Source of the DNA: Cyclobacteriaceae bacterium
GTDB taxonomy: Bacteria > Bacteroidota > Bacteroidia > Cytophagales > Cyclobacteriaceae
DNA length: 64,000 nucleotides
Assembly (NCBI GenBank): GCA_028278225.1
Contig: JANQEU010000069.1
Location: forward strand, 62,001 to 126,000
Reading direction: 5' to 3'
Every line of letters starts with the position of its first letter. Position 1 is the stretch's first letter. This document shows, piece by piece, positions 25,526 to 35,582 of this stretch. The translations under genes were made by a program, and so were the position numbers. The notes under the pieces are model-generated. The model saw nothing but the letters and a program-made list of their open reading frames with translations. It was not told where the DNA came from and did no database searches.

Positions 25526-27529
25526 TTAATTGTGAAGTATTAGTGCGGACCTGGTCTTTAGGGTGGTTGATCCCTCCTTATATTTATTAATGCCCGCCTG
25601 GGAAATTTCGCCTCCGTCTATTACCGAAATCCAGTTTCCTGCCGGAATGCTGATCACCTTATCTTCCGGACTCCCGTTGAAGTAGACCAAAATTTCCTCC
25701 CAGGGATCACTATTGGCATTTTGACTGAGCCGGTATCCTATTACGAGGGGATCTTCAATATCTAAAAACTCCAAATGCTTCTTTACATCATTTGTTGTGG
25801 TCATTCGGAATGCAGGGTGGTCTTTCCGGAGCTGAATCAGCTTCTGATAATAGCTGAACACATCATAGTACTTTTCCTTGTTATCCCACCTGATACGGTT
25901 TACGGAATCCGGGCTCTCAAAGGAATTGTGATTGCCACCTTTGGACCGGAGAAAATCAACCCCTCCGTGAAGGAACGGTGCTCCCTGGGATGTAAGCACA
26001 ATAGTATTGGCCAGCTTATGTATCTCGATCCTTTCGGCATCAGTGGCCTCCGGAATCGACCAGTTCAGTTTATCCCAGAGGGTAAGATCATCATGACAGG
26101 AAACATAGTTCATGGTCTGCCAGGGTTCTCTCGCCCACGGATGATCCGAGTAATTGATATTATCATAATTAACCTGCGGATGATCCGTAGATCCAACGAT
26201 CCCAAACTTTATGGTCTCTTTGATTCCGACTTTTCCGGTGACAAATCCCCTGTCTTCTTTAGTTGCCCAATGTCCTTTAATTCCATCCCTCAGATCATCA
26301 CTAAAAGCAGATACCCTGTCCAGCATATAGGTGTTACCCTTCAGAGCCCTTAAAGAATCGGGCAGAGGACTGGCAGAAGCTGTCCAGCCTTCTCCATATA
26401 CGAATACTGATGGGTTGATCTTTTCCAGTTCCCCCGTAATGAGGTTCATGGTTTCAATATCATGAATCCCCATTAAGTCCACACGGAAACCATCGATATG
26501 ATATTCTTCAACCCAGTATCTCATCGATTCGATCATGAATTTCCTGAACATCGGCCGTTCCGAAGCAGTTTCATTATTGCAGGCAGCCGCATCAGAAAAC
26601 GACCCGTCCTCCCATAGCCTGTAATAGTACTTCGGCACAAGCTGATTAAACAAAGATCCTTCAGTGGGCCCTGTGTGATTGTACACCACATCCAGGATCA
26701 CACCGATACCATTTTCATGTAACGCTTTCACCAGCATTTTAAACTCCCTCACTCTGGCCATCGGATCAAATGGGTCAGTTGCATAGGATCCTTCAGGGAC
26801 ATTGTAGTTTTGGGGATCATAGCCCCAATTGAAGATATTCTTCTCCAGCGATGATTCATCGATCGATCTGTAGTCAAATGAGGGTAATAAATGAATATGA
26901 GTGACCCCAAGTTCCTTCAGGTGAGCAAGACCTGTTTTGATACCATTTTTCGTTGTGGTCCCCGCTTCAGTAAATCCCAGGAACTTCCCCTTGTTTGAAA
27001 TACCGGACGACTCATCCATGGAGAGGTCTCTTACATGAAGCTCATAGATTGTGACATCAACGATGTTCCTGGTAACCGGACCGGCATCCTGATCCCATCC
27101 CGGCGGATCAACATCCGAAGGGAGGCCAAAGTAACCGCGCTTGCCGTTTACACCAACCAATTTGACATAAGGATCCACAACCTCGGCCTTCCATTCATTT
27201 TCTATACGTGCCTGAAAAGTATAAAAAGGTCCCGCAGGCTCTTCAATTTCGATACTCCAAATGCCATTTTCCCCCTTTTGCAGGTTATCTGAATCCACCC
27301 GGTTATCTCCGTCACCTTCGGTGTAGAAGTGGATTTTCATCTCACTGGCAACCGGAGACCATACTTTAAGACTCCAGCCATCGGATTGTTTGGTGAGGCC
27401 GAGATCTTTACCCTTGTAAACAGGGTAGTCATCAAAAGATTTTGGTAAGGATTCCAAATTACCTGAACACTGTACGAAACTACCAATCAGCGCAGCCAAA
27501 AAAGCACATTTCAAAGTTTTTTTTATCAT
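25526..27529 (-). CDS. pulA: Type I pullulanase, secreted lipoprotein
   Basis: GH13 debranching enzyme of 667 residues cutting alpha-1,6 bonds in pullulan, glycogen or amylopectin. Lipobox GSFVQC near residue 21 predicts a lipoprotein. A CBM48-like N-terminal domain (WSLKVWSPVASEMKIHFY) precedes the barrel: YNHTGP, nucleophile in GFRVDLMGIHD, acid/base in YGEGW, and the third acid in YVSCHDDLTLWDKL. YDPQNYNVPEGSY is the pullulanase type I signature. It converges with crtZ and is not part of a visible polysaccharide utilisation locus. Confidence 0.93.
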   Translation of the reverse strand: MIKKTLKCAFLAALIGSFVQCSGNLESLPKSFDDYPVYKGKDLGLTKQSDGWSLKVWSPVASEMKIHFYTEGDGDNRVDSDNLQKGENGIWSIEIEEPAGPFYTFQARIENEWKAEVVDPYVKLVGVNGKRGYFGLPSDVDPPGWDQDAGPVTRNIVDVTIYELHVRDLSMDESSGISNKGKFLGFTEAGTTTKNGIKTGLAHLKELGVTHIHLLPSFDYRSIDESSLEKNIFNWGYDPQNYNVPEGSYATDPFDPMARVREFKMLVKALHENGIGVILDVVYNHTGPTEGSLFNQLVPKYYYRLWEDGSFSDAAACNNETASERPMFRKFMIESMRYWVEEYHIDGFRVDLMGIHDIETMNLITGELEKINPSVFVYGEGWTASASPLPDSLRALKGNTYMLDRVSAFSDDLRDGIKGHWATKEDRGFVTGKVGIKETIKFGIVGSTDHPQVNYDNINYSDHPWAREPWQTMNYVSCHDDLTLWDKLNWSIPEATDAERIEIHKLANTIVLTSQGAPFLHGGVDFLRSKGGNHNSFESPDSVNRIRWDNKEKYYDVFSYYQKLIQLRKDHPAFRMTTTNDVKKHLEFLDIEDPLVIGYRLSQNANSDPWEEILVYFNGSPEDKVISIPAGNWISVIDGGEISQAGINKYKEGSTTLKTRSALILHN

Positions 27530-27660
27530 TTTGGACAGAAGATAAATTAAATAATTTGAGTTCGGTACACCGTTATTACCATTAAAAATAGTACTTTTAT
27601 ATTCTCATTCAAGGAGTCGGCTGGGAATAGAAAGTTTATTAAACCTAAAGAGCAACTTTT

Positions 27661-28155
27661 ATGGCGAAAGCAAAACCAGACGAGAAATGGGAATCAATCC
27701 CAGGATTTAAGAATTATCAAATATCGAATCGGGGAAAAATCAGAAGTGTCACACGAAAAGTATGGCACAAAGGAAGCAAAACTAACATGACCCTTAGAGG
27801 GAAAATGATGAGGCAAAGGTGGAACAAAACCTGCAAATGCTATTTTCTGGATCTGATAGATGATGATGGAAAACGACGTACTGTCTACCCCCACAAGGAG
27901 GTGGCAAAAGCTTTTGTATCAAACCCTGATCCTAAAGAGTTGACGATGATTATTCACAAGGACAACAATCCTCGGAATAACTACGCGGACAACTTAAAAT
28001 GGATGACTGCATCCCAACACATGAAGTGGCAGTTTGAGGTGGGTAACAAAAACAACTTCAAAGTGTGGAAAACTCGGAAGAAACTTTACAAAAACGGTTT
28101 TAAGGACACCACAGTGCTTCCGGGCAGACCAAGGAAAAAACCTGTAAGTACTTAA
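27661..28155 (+). CDS. NUMOD4 / HNH endonuclease-like protein
   Basis: A 164-residue basic protein. Residues ~8-60 match NUMOD4 (EKWESIPGFKNYQISNRGKI), a DNA-binding module of homing endonucleases; residues ~90-125 match an HNH_3 motif (IHKDNNPRNNYADNLKWMT, with H-x-D and N-N ligands/catalytic residues). The Lys/Arg-rich tail follows. No intron or second phage gene is near, so it is a free-standing gene. Whether it is an active nuclease or a domesticated DNA-binding protein is open. It has its own terminator and lies between pullulanase and ribosomal protein genes. Confidence 0.8.
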   Translation: MAKAKPDEKWESIPGFKNYQISNRGKIRSVTRKVWHKGSKTNMTLRGKMMRQRWNKTCKCYFLDLIDDDGKRRTVYPHKEVAKAFVSNPDPKELTMIIHKDNNPRNNYADNLKWMTASQHMKWQFEVGNKNNFKVWKTRKKLYKNGFKDTTVLPGRPRKKPVST

Positions 28156-28160
28156 AAAGC

Positions 28161-28194
28161 AAAAGGGGCTGATACAAATTCAACCCCTTTTTTT
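28161..28194 (+). terminator. Intrinsic terminator after the NUMOD4/HNH gene
   Basis: AAAAGGGG (28161-28168) pairs with CCCCTTTT (28184-28191), 15-nt loop, T-tract of seven. Starts 6 bp after the stop codon. Confidence 0.85.
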
Positions 28195-28339
28195 ATTAAG
28201 TCTAATTCAATTTCCTCTGTAAAAAAAGAGGGGACAGTGGAACCCCTCAACAACTTATTTGAGTTTTTGACTTGCTATGTGCACTGCACATTGAATGCCA
28301 AAAATATTAATTCACTGATAATCAATCATTTATCGGATA

Positions 28340-28378
28340 ACGGAATTGCATACTGTAAGCCCTTTTGTATAATTCCGT
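28340..28378. repeat. Imperfect inverted repeat in the HNH-rpmA gap
   Basis: ACGGAATT-GC-ATAC (28340-28353) is complementary to GTAT-AATTCCGT (28367-28378) apart from a 2-base bulge; loop 13 nt. Not followed by a T-tract. The rest of the 28195-28402 gap holds no open frame with coding character and no RNA gene that I recognise. Confidence 0.35.
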
Positions 28379-28402
28379 ACAGTTTACTGACTATTTATGA
28401 AC

Positions 28403-28432
28403 AAAAAAACCCTGACCTCGGAAGATCAGGGG
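28403..28432 (-). terminator. Intrinsic terminator of rplU-rpmA
   Basis: Minus strand: CCCTGA...TCAGGG stem (28410-28415 with 28426-28431), 10-nt loop, followed by TTTTTTT. It lies about 30 bp after the rpmA stop. Confidence 0.8.
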
Positions 28433-28461
28433 CTTGATAAGGTTCCTCCTCCTCAATATTT

Positions 28462-28722
28462 TTATTCCGTCACAGGATCTACATGGACGAAAGACCGGTT
28501 TTGTCTCCCTTTTTGAAATCTCACAACACCATTGGAAAGTGCAAATAATGTATGGTCTTTGCCCATACCAACATTGTTGCCCGCATGGTGTTTTGTTCCC
28601 CGCTGTCTCACAATGATATTACCGGCTATGGCTGCCTGACCGCCGAAAATTTTGACTCCCAGCCTTTTACTTTCCGACTCCCGGCCGTTCTTGGAACTAC
28701 CTACCCCTTTTTTATGTGCCAT
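28462..28722 (-). CDS. rpmA: 50S ribosomal protein L27
   Basis: An 86-residue ribosomal protein with the standard start [20 protein letters not shown], the [21 protein letters not shown] core and the [14 protein letters not shown] end. It starts directly at MAHKKG, without the cleavable N-terminal extension seen in Firmicutes. Second gene of the rplU-rpmA operon, 8 bp after rplU. Confidence 0.98.
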   Translation of the reverse strand: MAHKKGVGSSKNGRESESKRLGVKIFGGQAAIAGNIIVRQRGTKHHAGNNVGMGKDHTLFALSNGVVRFQKGRQNRSFVHVDPVTE

Positions 28723-28730
28723 GAGTTAAA

Positions 28731-29039
28731 TTACTTAATGTCCTCAATTAGTACTTTTGTAAATTGCTGCCGGTGACCGTTTTTTACACGGTATCCCTTT
28801 CGCCTCTTTTTCTTAAAGACTATCACTTTATCTCCTTTTACATGTTCCAGGACCTTACCGGAAACTTTTGACCCCTTGATAGTGGGGGTACCAACCTTCA
28901 CCTTCCCCTTGTTATCTACCAATAGTACTTTGTTGAAATCAACGGCACTACCTTCTTCCGCTTCCATTTTGGGAGCATAGATAAATTTGTCTTTCTCTAC
29001 CTTAAATTGCTTTCCTGCAATATCAACAATTGCGTACAT
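28731..29039 (-). CDS. rplU: 50S ribosomal protein L21
   Basis: A 102-residue protein. ATG 29039 gives the family start MYAIVDIAGKQFKVEKD; an ATG at 29075 would add 12 unrelated residues. The C-terminal KKRRKGYRVKNGHRQQFTKV is the rRNA-binding loop region. First gene of the rplU-rpmA pair; its promoter should lie in the gap shared divergently with nrdB. Confidence 0.97.
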   Translation of the reverse strand: MYAIVDIAGKQFKVEKDKFIYAPKMEAEEGSAVDFNKVLLVDNKGKVKVGTPTIKGSKVSGKVLEHVKGDKVIVFKKKRRKGYRVKNGHRQQFTKVLIEDIK

Positions 29040-29132
29040 GATAAAAATCTGTTCTCTTTTGAAAAAGGACTGCAAAGATATACGTTTAGGTTAAATATTC
29101 AAATCATTCGATTAAGTAACACCCAGATAGAA

Positions 29133-29272
29133 TGTGGATAATTTTTTTTGCTATTTTTTTTCAAATTTTTATGCCCTTTTTTGATCAAATTTGAATGAAG
29201 TTTTATTTTCTTATCAACATCTATCTATCTGTTTTTCAGTCATTTATTTAGTTATCCACATGCTGTTGATAA
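29133..29272. promoter_or_regulatory. DnaA-box cluster in the rplU-nrdB gap
   Basis: Two exact DnaA boxes (TTATCCACA): 29252-29260 on plus and 29133-29141 on minus. Two one-mismatch copies (TTATCAACA): 29211-29219 on plus and 29264-29272 on minus. The last pair forms TTATCCACA-TGC-TGTTGATAA. T-rich DNA (29142-29200) lies between them. The 476-bp gap (29040-29516) holds no gene. It may control nrdBA through DnaA or be part of an origin. Confidence 0.5.
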
Positions 29273-29516
29273 CTCACTTTTAACGTGGATCAGAGGCTTG
29301 ACTTTTAAGGTCATATTCTACACATTTGTATACGCGGCTCGGAAAATTTAAACCACTTTCTTTGAAGCTGTATCCCTTCAAGACCGATTAAAAACACTCA
29401 TATTAAGGTGTGTGAAAATGGTCCTATTTTGATATGGTTCTTTTGGTTTTCAAAAGAAAATAAAAGTAGGAAACGGGGATGTATTTTGTATTAATAAAGA
29501 GATCATAAGTGATACG

Positions 29517-30494
29517 ATGACCCAGACTGACGAACCTATCCTGAAAGAAAACAAAGACCGATTTGTTCTATTCCCAATTACACACAATGACATCTGGCAG
29601 TTTTACAAAAAAGCCGAGGCAAGTTTTTGGACCGCCGAAGAAATAGACCTTAGCCAGGATCTGAAGGACTGGTCTAATCTGACCAAGGATGAAAAACACT
29701 TTATTAAACATGTCCTTGCCTTTTTTGCAGCCAGCGATGGCATTGTCAACGAGAATCTTGCTGAAAATTTTGTAAGTGAGGTCCAATATACGGAGGCCAA
29801 GTTTTTTTATGGTTTTCAGATTGCTATTGAAAATATCCATTCGGAAACCTATTCCCTCTTAATAGATACATATGTCAAAGATCCTGTTGAAAAGGACGGG
29901 CTTTTCCATGCCATTGAAACATTGGATTGCGTCAAGAAGAAAGCCGACTGGGCCCTGAGATGGATCGACGAAGGCAGCTTCCAGGAGAGATTGATCGCCT
30001 TTGCCGCAGTAGAAGGCATATTCTTTTCAGGAAGTTTCTGCTCAATCTTCTGGCTGAAAAAGCGGGGACTAATGCCGGGACTGAGCTTTTCGAATGAATT
30101 GATCTCCCGGGATGAGGGACTGCATTGTGATTTTGCATGCCTTCTCTACAATGACCATGTGGTACAAAAACTTCCTGTTGAAACTATCCAGGAGATCATT
30201 CATGATGCGGTACAGATCGAAAAGGAATTTGTCACGGACGCCATTCCAGTGAAACTGATCGGTATGAACGCTGAGCTGATGTGTCAATATATTGAATTTG
30301 TAGCCGACCGGCTACTGGTAGAATTGAAATGCCCGAAGATCTATAATTCCACGAATCCTTTTGATTTCATGGAAATGATATCCCTCCAGGGAAAAACCAA
30401 TTTTTTCGAAAAAAGAGTTGGGGAATACCAGAAGGCCGGTGTAATGAACAAGGAAAAAGAAAAACCAAAATTCAGCCTGGACGAAGAATTTTAA
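29517..30494 (+). CDS. nrdB: Ribonucleotide reductase class Ia, beta subunit
   Basis: The 325-residue radical-generating R2 subunit. Diiron ligands fit Asp74 ([10 protein letters not shown]), Glu105 and His108 (IENIHSE), Glu166 (AAVEGIFF), Glu200 and His203 (SRDEGLHC). The radical tyrosine is Tyr112 in IHSETY, so it is a tyrosyl-radical enzyme. The C-terminal FSLDEEF is the tail that docks into the alpha subunit. Start ATG 29517. It resembles eukaryotic-type R2 sequences. nrdA follows 23 bp later. Confidence 0.97.
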   Translation: MTQTDEPILKENKDRFVLFPITHNDIWQFYKKAEASFWTAEEIDLSQDLKDWSNLTKDEKHFIKHVLAFFAASDGIVNENLAENFVSEVQYTEAKFFYGFQIAIENIHSETYSLLIDTYVKDPVEKDGLFHAIETLDCVKKKADWALRWIDEGSFQERLIAFAAVEGIFFSGSFCSIFWLKKRGLMPGLSFSNELISRDEGLHCDFACLLYNDHVVQKLPVETIQEIIHDAVQIEKEFVTDAIPVKLIGMNAELMCQYIEFVADRLLVELKCPKIYNSTNPFDFMEMISLQGKTNFFEKRVGEYQKAGVMNKEKEKPKFSLDEEF

Positions 30495-30517
30495 CTTAAA
30501 ACAACTATTCACCACAT

Positions 30518-32962
30518 ATGTTAGTAATAAAACGCGACGGAAGACGAGAATCCGTAAAGTTTGACAAGATCACAGCCCGCATCGAGAAGTTGTGCCTGGG
30601 ACTCAATGAAGATTTCGTCAAGCCTGTGGAAATTGCCAAAAAAGTTATCGATGGTTTATACGACGGTGTAACGACCGTAGAACTCGATAACCTTGCGGCA
30701 GAGATTGCCGCAACGATGACAACCCGTCATCCGGATTTTGCAAAACTCGCCGCTCGCATCGCAATTTCTAATCTTCACAAAACGACATCCGAGTCCTTTT
30801 CCAACACCATGAAAAGACTCTACACCTATGTGAATCCCAAGACGGGGGAAAACGCGGCCCTGATCTCACCGGAAACTTACGGTATCATTAAAAACAACGC
30901 TAAAATATTAGATGACGCGATTGATTACGGCAGGGACTACAATTATGACTTTTTTGGATACAAAACACTTGAAAGATCATATTTAATAAACCTGGGTGGA
31001 AAAATAGTCGAACGTCCGCAGCATATGTTGATGCGCGTATCGGTGGGTATTCATGGAGAGGATATCGATGCGGCGATCGAAACATATAATTTGATGTCGG
31101 AGAAATGGTTTACCCATGCCACTCCCACCCTGTTTAATGCCGGCACGCCCAAACCACAACTATCGTCCTGTTTCCTTTTAACCATGCAGGATGACAGCAT
31201 AGATGGAATTTATGATACGCTGAAGCAGTGTGCAAAAATCTCTCAATCTGCAGGAGGTATCGGATTAAGCATTCATAACATCCGGGCAACGGGAGCATAT
31301 ATCAAAGGTACGAACGGTACAAGTAACGGTATCATCCCAATGTTAAGAAATTTCGATATGACCGCTCGCTATGTGGATCAGGGTGGCGGAAAGCGCAAGG
31401 GAAGTTTTGCTATTTACCTGGAACCCTGGCATGCCGACATATTCGAGTTTCTGCAATTGAAAAAGAATCATGGTAAAGAGGAGTTAAGAGCCCGGGATCT
31501 GTTCTACGCATTGTGGATCCCTGATCTTTTCATGAAGCGTGTTGAAGAAAATGGTGATTGGTCTTTGTTCAGCCCTGATGAAGCACCGGAACTTCATAAC
31601 TCATATGGGGAGGAGTTCGAGAGACTTTATGTGAAGTACGAAACCGAAGGGAGAGCACGAAAAACCGTGAAGGCCCAGGATCTGTGGTTTGAAGTGCTGG
31701 AATCCCAGATCGAAACCGGAACGCCATACATCCTGTATAAGGATCATGCTAATAAAAAGTCCAATCAAAAAAATCTGGGTACCATTCGTAGTAGCAACCT
31801 GTGTACGGAAATTATAGAATACACTTCAAAGGACGAGGTAGCGGTTTGTAATCTGGCATCTATTGCGCTATCCAAGTTTGTAACCGGGGACCGGGAGTTT
31901 GATTTCCAAAAGCTATATAAGATCACAAAGGTTGTTACCCGAAATCTCAATAGAGTAATTGACATCAATTACTATCCTATCAAGGAGGCAAGAAATTCCA
32001 ATATGCGCCACCGGCCGATCGGAATTGGCGTACAGGGATTAGCGGATACGTTTGCTTTGATGCGAATGCCCTTTGATTCGGATGAAGCCCAAAAGTTAAA
32101 CAGGGATATTTTCGAAGCGATCTATTTCGCAGCTATGGAAACATCCATGGAACTGGCCCGGGAAGAAGGTCCGTATGAAACATTTAAAGGATCTCCCGTC
32201 TCCAAAGGGATCTTCCAGTTTGACATGTGGGGAGTAGAGCCCGGGAATGATCGATGGGACTGGTACAAACTGAAGCAGAAGGTCAGAAAACATGGCGTAC
32301 GTAATTCACTGTTGCTGGCGCCCATGCCGACAGCCTCCACCTCACAAATACTTGGAAACAATGAGTGCTTCGAGCCATTCACCTCCAATCTTTATGTTCG
32401 GCGGGTCCTTTCCGGAGAATTCATCGTGGCGAATAAGTACATGATGGAGGACCTGATCAGGCTTGGGTTATGGGACGACAGGATGATGAACAGGATCAAA
32501 GCCGAAAACGGCTCGATCCAGAATATTCCTGAAATCCCACAGGATGTTAAAGATCTGTATAAAACCGTCTGGGAGATCTCTCAGAAAAAGATCATTGATA
32601 TGTCCGCTGACCGGGGGGCATTCATTTGCCAGAGTCAAAGCCTGAACATTCATCTGACAGATGCCAACTTTGGTAAAATGACGTCCATGCATTTTTACGC
32701 CTGGAAAAAAGGACTCAAAACCGGAATGTATTACCTGCGTACCAAGGCAGCTACTGACGCTATCAAGTTTACTGTATCGAAGGAGGAGCAGAAGGAGCCA
32801 AAAAAGCAGATAGAGACCACCACGATAGGAGCGGCAGGTAGTTCAGACCAGGTGAATCCTTCCGTTGTCGAAGAGCCAAATGATGACATAAAATCTTACA
32901 ACCAGCAAGCCATGGAGTGTTCGCTGGATGATCCGGAAGGATGCGAAATGTGCGGGAGTTGA
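30518..32962 (+). CDS. nrdA: Ribonucleotide reductase class I, alpha subunit
   Basis: The 814-residue catalytic subunit reducing ribonucleoside diphosphates. An N-terminal ATP-cone ([20 protein letters not shown], about 1-95) provides overall activity control by ATP/d[29 protein letters not shown] and [12 protein letters not shown] contain active-site Cys and neighbours; [18 protein letters not shown] is also conserved. The C-terminus CEMCGS carries the redox-active CxxC that exchanges with thioredoxin. Residues ~755-800 are a low-complexity linker to that tail. Confidence 0.98.
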   Translation: MLVIKRDGRRESVKFDKITARIEKLCLGLNEDFVKPVEIAKKVIDGLYDGVTTVELDNLAAEIAATMTTRHPDFAKLAARIAISNLHKTTSESFSNTMKRLYTYVNPKTGENAALISPETYGIIKNNAKILDDAIDYGRDYNYDFFGYKTLERSYLINLGGKIVERPQHMLMRVSVGIHGEDIDAAIETYNLMSEKWFTHATPTLFNAGTPKPQLSSCFLLTMQDDSIDGIYDTLKQCAKISQSAGGIGLSIHNIRATGAYIKGTNGTSNGIIPMLRNFDMTARYVDQGGGKRKGSFAIYLEPWHADIFEFLQLKKNHGKEELRARDLFYALWIPDLFMKRVEENGDWSLFSPDEAPELHNSYGEEFERLYVKYETEGRARKTVKAQDLWFEVLESQIETGTPYILYKDHANKKSNQKNLGTIRSSNLCTEIIEYTSKDEVAVCNLASIALSKFVTGDREFDFQKLYKITKVVTRNLNRVIDINYYPIKEARNSNMRHRPIGIGVQGLADTFALMRMPFDSDEAQKLNRDIFEAIYFAAMETSMELAREEGPYETFKGSPVSKGIFQFDMWGVEPGNDRWDWYKLKQKVRKHGVRNSLLLAPMPTASTSQILGNNECFEPFTSNLYVRRVLSGEFIVANKYMMEDLIRLGLWDDRMMNRIKAENGSIQNIPEIPQDVKDLYKTVWEISQKKIIDMSADRGAFICQSQSLNIHLTDANFGKMTSMHFYAWKKGLKTGMYYLRTKAATDAIKFTVSKEEQKEPKKQIETTTIGAAGSSDQVNPSVVEEPNDDIKSYNQQAMECSLDDPEGCEMCGS

Positions 32963-32987
32963 GAAGTTAAATTTTGTTTGATAGTCT

Positions 32988-33020
32988 ACCCTGACACGTG
33001 TAAATCGGGTCAGGGTTTTT
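32988..33020 (+). terminator. Intrinsic terminator of nrdBA
   Basis: ACCCTGAC (32988-32995) pairs with GTCAGGGT (33009-33016), 13-nt loop, followed by six T. It starts 25 bp after nrdA. Confidence 0.88.
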
Positions 33021-33144
33021 TATTTCATGACGACATAGCATAGCATTAATTCATTGGCACAAAGAAATTATCCGAAGACCTGCATAGATTTATTAGCGGA
33101 AATGCACGGTAACGATGCAAATGACAAGGTCTTTATCGGATTTG

Positions 33145-33978
33145 ATGAGAGTGACGCTAAGATACGTGGGGAGCGTATTGATTATCCCGGCTGTGCTGTG
33201 GATATCTTCCTGCACCGACCCTCAGCTCGAACCTGACCCGGTGGCAGTGCCCCCTCAAACAATCGGATGGTCTCATGATACATTCTCCTGCCTGGAAAGC
33301 GTTCCTTATCAATTTCTGATCATCAACAAGACTGATACCTACAAGACTATCGAGTTTCAGACGAAAAAATACACGGGTGATTATAGGTCAGGTTGCACTC
33401 AGTTCAAGGCAGAATATTCCTATACCCTTAGGAAATCGGATTTTGCGTACATTGATGACTTTGTTTACTTCCGCCCCCATGACTCAAGGTCATCAACACC
33501 GGTTACAATTATTGACTCCCTGGGCAACCGGCTGTCTGCCACTCAAAATGGCAATGGTACTTATGAAATAACAAACATTGACGGGAAGCCGGATCTTGTT
33601 AAGGTTTCTGATGATTTTGGCGAATTTAGCTGCGCACAGAGCAGCTGCACAAAATATGTCCGCCCCTTTGATGTCACAGTTACCAATAGCCGAAAGGATG
33701 AGCTGTCCGTCATTGCCGATGTGTTTTTCTATAGGTGTCATACAACTGAGGATAACGCAGCGGGAGCATGTTTTCCCCATCCACTGGCCGATCGAAATGC
33801 CGAAGTTTTCATACTGGAGACAGGTGAGTTCAGAAATTTTCGTCACATGGCAGACAGGATTATTATCTCCTTCGAAGATGAAGTCATCGATCTTGACCCC
33901 AGAAAGAATCCGGAGATAAATGGTATGGTTCAGGTTGAGATCTTTAGAAATGAGGTCGACATTGAACTGGGGCAGTGA
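33145..33978 (+). CDS. Putative Cys-containing lipoprotein, unknown function
   Basis: I recognise no family. ATG 33145 gives MRVTLRYVGSVLIIPAVLW then ISSC, a good lipobox; in-frame ATGs at 33115 and 33121 would extend the N-terminus and are less likely. The mature region (~255 residues) is beta-rich and contains pairs of Cys (SCLES, SGCTQF, FSCAQSSCTKY, YRCHTT, GACFP) that could form disulphides in the periplasm or on the surface. Codon use looks like that of neighbours. It stands alone after nrdA's terminator. Confidence 0.6.
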   Translation: MRVTLRYVGSVLIIPAVLWISSCTDPQLEPDPVAVPPQTIGWSHDTFSCLESVPYQFLIINKTDTYKTIEFQTKKYTGDYRSGCTQFKAEYSYTLRKSDFAYIDDFVYFRPHDSRSSTPVTIIDSLGNRLSATQNGNGTYEITNIDGKPDLVKVSDDFGEFSCAQSSCTKYVRPFDVTVTNSRKDELSVIADVFFYRCHTTEDNAAGACFPHPLADRNAEVFILETGEFRNFRHMADRIIISFEDEVIDLDPRKNPEINGMVQVEIFRNEVDIELGQ

Positions 33979-33988
33979 TTAGAAAGTG

Positions 33989-34009
33989 TCAGGCTTCAAA
34001 ATAGCCTGA
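33989..34009 (+). terminator. Hairpin after the lipoprotein gene, weak terminator
   Basis: TCAGGCT pairs with AGCCTGA, 7-nt loop, 10 bp after the stop codon. Only GTTTCTAT follows, so the T-tract is poor. The remainder of 34010-34238 shows no credible gene. Confidence 0.45.
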
Positions 34010-34238
34010 GTTTCTATATTAGTGTCAGTTCGATATGACAATTCCAATGGAATTTCTTAAAAACAGCATAAACCCTATTTCAGAGGCTTCCAGGGGTAGG
34101 AATGGGCGGAAGAAAGCCGTGGAATCTTTTCAATGGGGGACTCTACGGGCCATTCACCTCCCACAAATCACTACGAATGACCCTCTGAGAAAGGATGAGG
34201 CGGGTTTTTGCTATTTTTTATGTCGAACTGACGATATC

Positions 34239-35582
34239 TTAAAATACCATTGTGAAAACCGTTCGCCCAGGTTGGGATTTCACACTGAGTTTACCCTTGT
34301 GGAGTCGCATGATCTGTTTTGACAAGTTCAGGCCAATTCCGGATCCATCTTCACGAGTGGTAAAGAAAGGCAGGAAAATGTTATTTAAATCCTCTTTCAG
34401 GATTCCGGGGCCATTGTCCGTTATTGTTATCCTGATATTTGCCTCTACCCGATAAGCCTCAACTGTAATTGAACGTTCCTCCTCTTCTTTAAATGCCTGA
34501 ATAGCATTTTTGATCAGATTTATCAGCACTTGTTCGATCAGTTTTTCATCAGCGGTCAACTCCAGATCCTTTGGTGTGATGTCGAAAGAAAAATCGATTC
34601 CTCCTTCTTCAAGTTCCTTTCGCATAAGCAAGCCAACCTGCTGAACCAATTCCCGGATATTTACGGAAACAAAATTAGGTTCGGGGATCTTCGTGATACT
34701 CTTGTAGCTTTCAACAAATCGCTTTAAACCATTACTTCTTTTCTGAATGGCTTTCAGACCCTCCAGTGAGCTGGATATCAAATTACGGTTTACGTCCTTC
34801 GGATCGAGCTGTTTACCGTCCTTTTCCATCAACTGGATCAGGGAGTAAGATAGAAGACTAATCGGACTTACGGAATTTACGATCTCATGGCTCAGTACCC
34901 TGATCAATTTTTGCCAGGCTTCAATCTCACCCTCTTCCAGTTCCGAAGTGATATTCTGAAGTGAGTAAAGCTTTATACTCTCATCTTTAATCCTGAATTC
35001 CACGACTTTAACTAATAATGCCAGCAGTTCGTTTCGCACTTTGATCCTGAATACCCGGTTGTCTCCGGACTCCAGCTTCATCATGGTATGCCCGAGACCT
35101 TCAGATACATTATTGAGATCCCGAAGGTTTTTCAAATCCCGAACATCCAAAAGGTTCGCGGCTGCTTCGTTGAATGTCTGGACCTTTCCCTTGTGATCGA
35201 TCGAAATCATCCCGGCAGGAACATTTTTGATTACATTGATGAAATGATGATGTTCGGCGTCTTTTTCAGTTTTAGCTTTTCTTAATTCATCCAGAATCCT
35301 GTTGAATTGAGTGTATAAAGGTTTGAAAGCAGTGCTGTTGTCGACTTTGAAGTTCAGTGAATCATCTCCATATCTGATAGATTCCATAAAGAACGCCAAA
35401 TCACGATTTGTTCGCTTCACAAAATGGAGCAGGAGAATGATTTCAAGGACCCACAGAATCCCGAGTGATATTTTTGTGATCAGCATGTATTGCTTATCAA
35501 TCATCCAGATGAACAGGACCAGGGTCACGGCCATGAGGATGACGTAAAGCGTCACTTTCACATTGAAATTCCTATAGCCCAT
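34239..35582 (-). CDS. Sensor histidine kinase (NtrY-like)
   Basis: A 447-residue membrane kinase. Two TM helices (about 8-27 and 35-54) with hardly any periplasmic loop between them suggest membrane or cytoplasmic sensing. A PAS-like domain spans ~105-215 (GMISIDHKGKVQTFNEAAANLL). H-box RVLSHEIVNSVSP with His232, then N-box VLINLIKNAIQAF, G1 DNGPGI and G2 GSGIGLNLSKQIM. Overlaps the response regulator gene by 11 bp; the pair is transcribed with the regulator first. Confidence 0.93.
   Translation of the reverse strand: MGYRNFNVKVTLYVILMAVTLVLFIWMIDKQYMLITKISLGILWVLEIILLLHFVKRTNRDLAFFMESIRYGDDSLNFKVDNSTAFKPLYTQFNRILDELRKAKTEKDAEHHHFINVIKNVPAGMISIDHKGKVQTFNEAAANLLDVRDLKNLRDLNNVSEGLGHTMMKLESGDNRVFRIKVRNELLALLVKVVEFRIKDESIKLYSLQNITSELEEGEIEAWQKLIRVLSHEIVNSVSPISLLSYSLIQLMEKDGKQLDPKDVNRNLISSSLEGLKAIQKRSNGLKRFVESYKSITKIPEPNFVSVNIRELVQQVGLLMRKELEEGGIDFSFDITPKDLELTADEKLIEQVLINLIKNAIQAFKEEEERSITVEAYRVEANIRITITDNGPGILKEDLNNIFLPFFTTREDGSGIGLNLSKQIMRLHKGKLSVKSQPGRTVFTMVF

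Noticed and set aside
25775-26353. 192-codon plus-strand frame
   Set aside because: Antisense to the pullulanase catalytic domain, no family features.
29394-29411. ACAC-N10-GTGT as an NrdR box before nrdB
   Set aside because: NrdR boxes have an 8-bp core (16 bp total) and occur in pairs; this one is 18 bp and single.
34035-34322. 95-codon plus-strand frame
   Set aside because: Overlaps the kinase gene antisense for 84 bp, composition unlike a protein, and no start context; it is intergenic noise.
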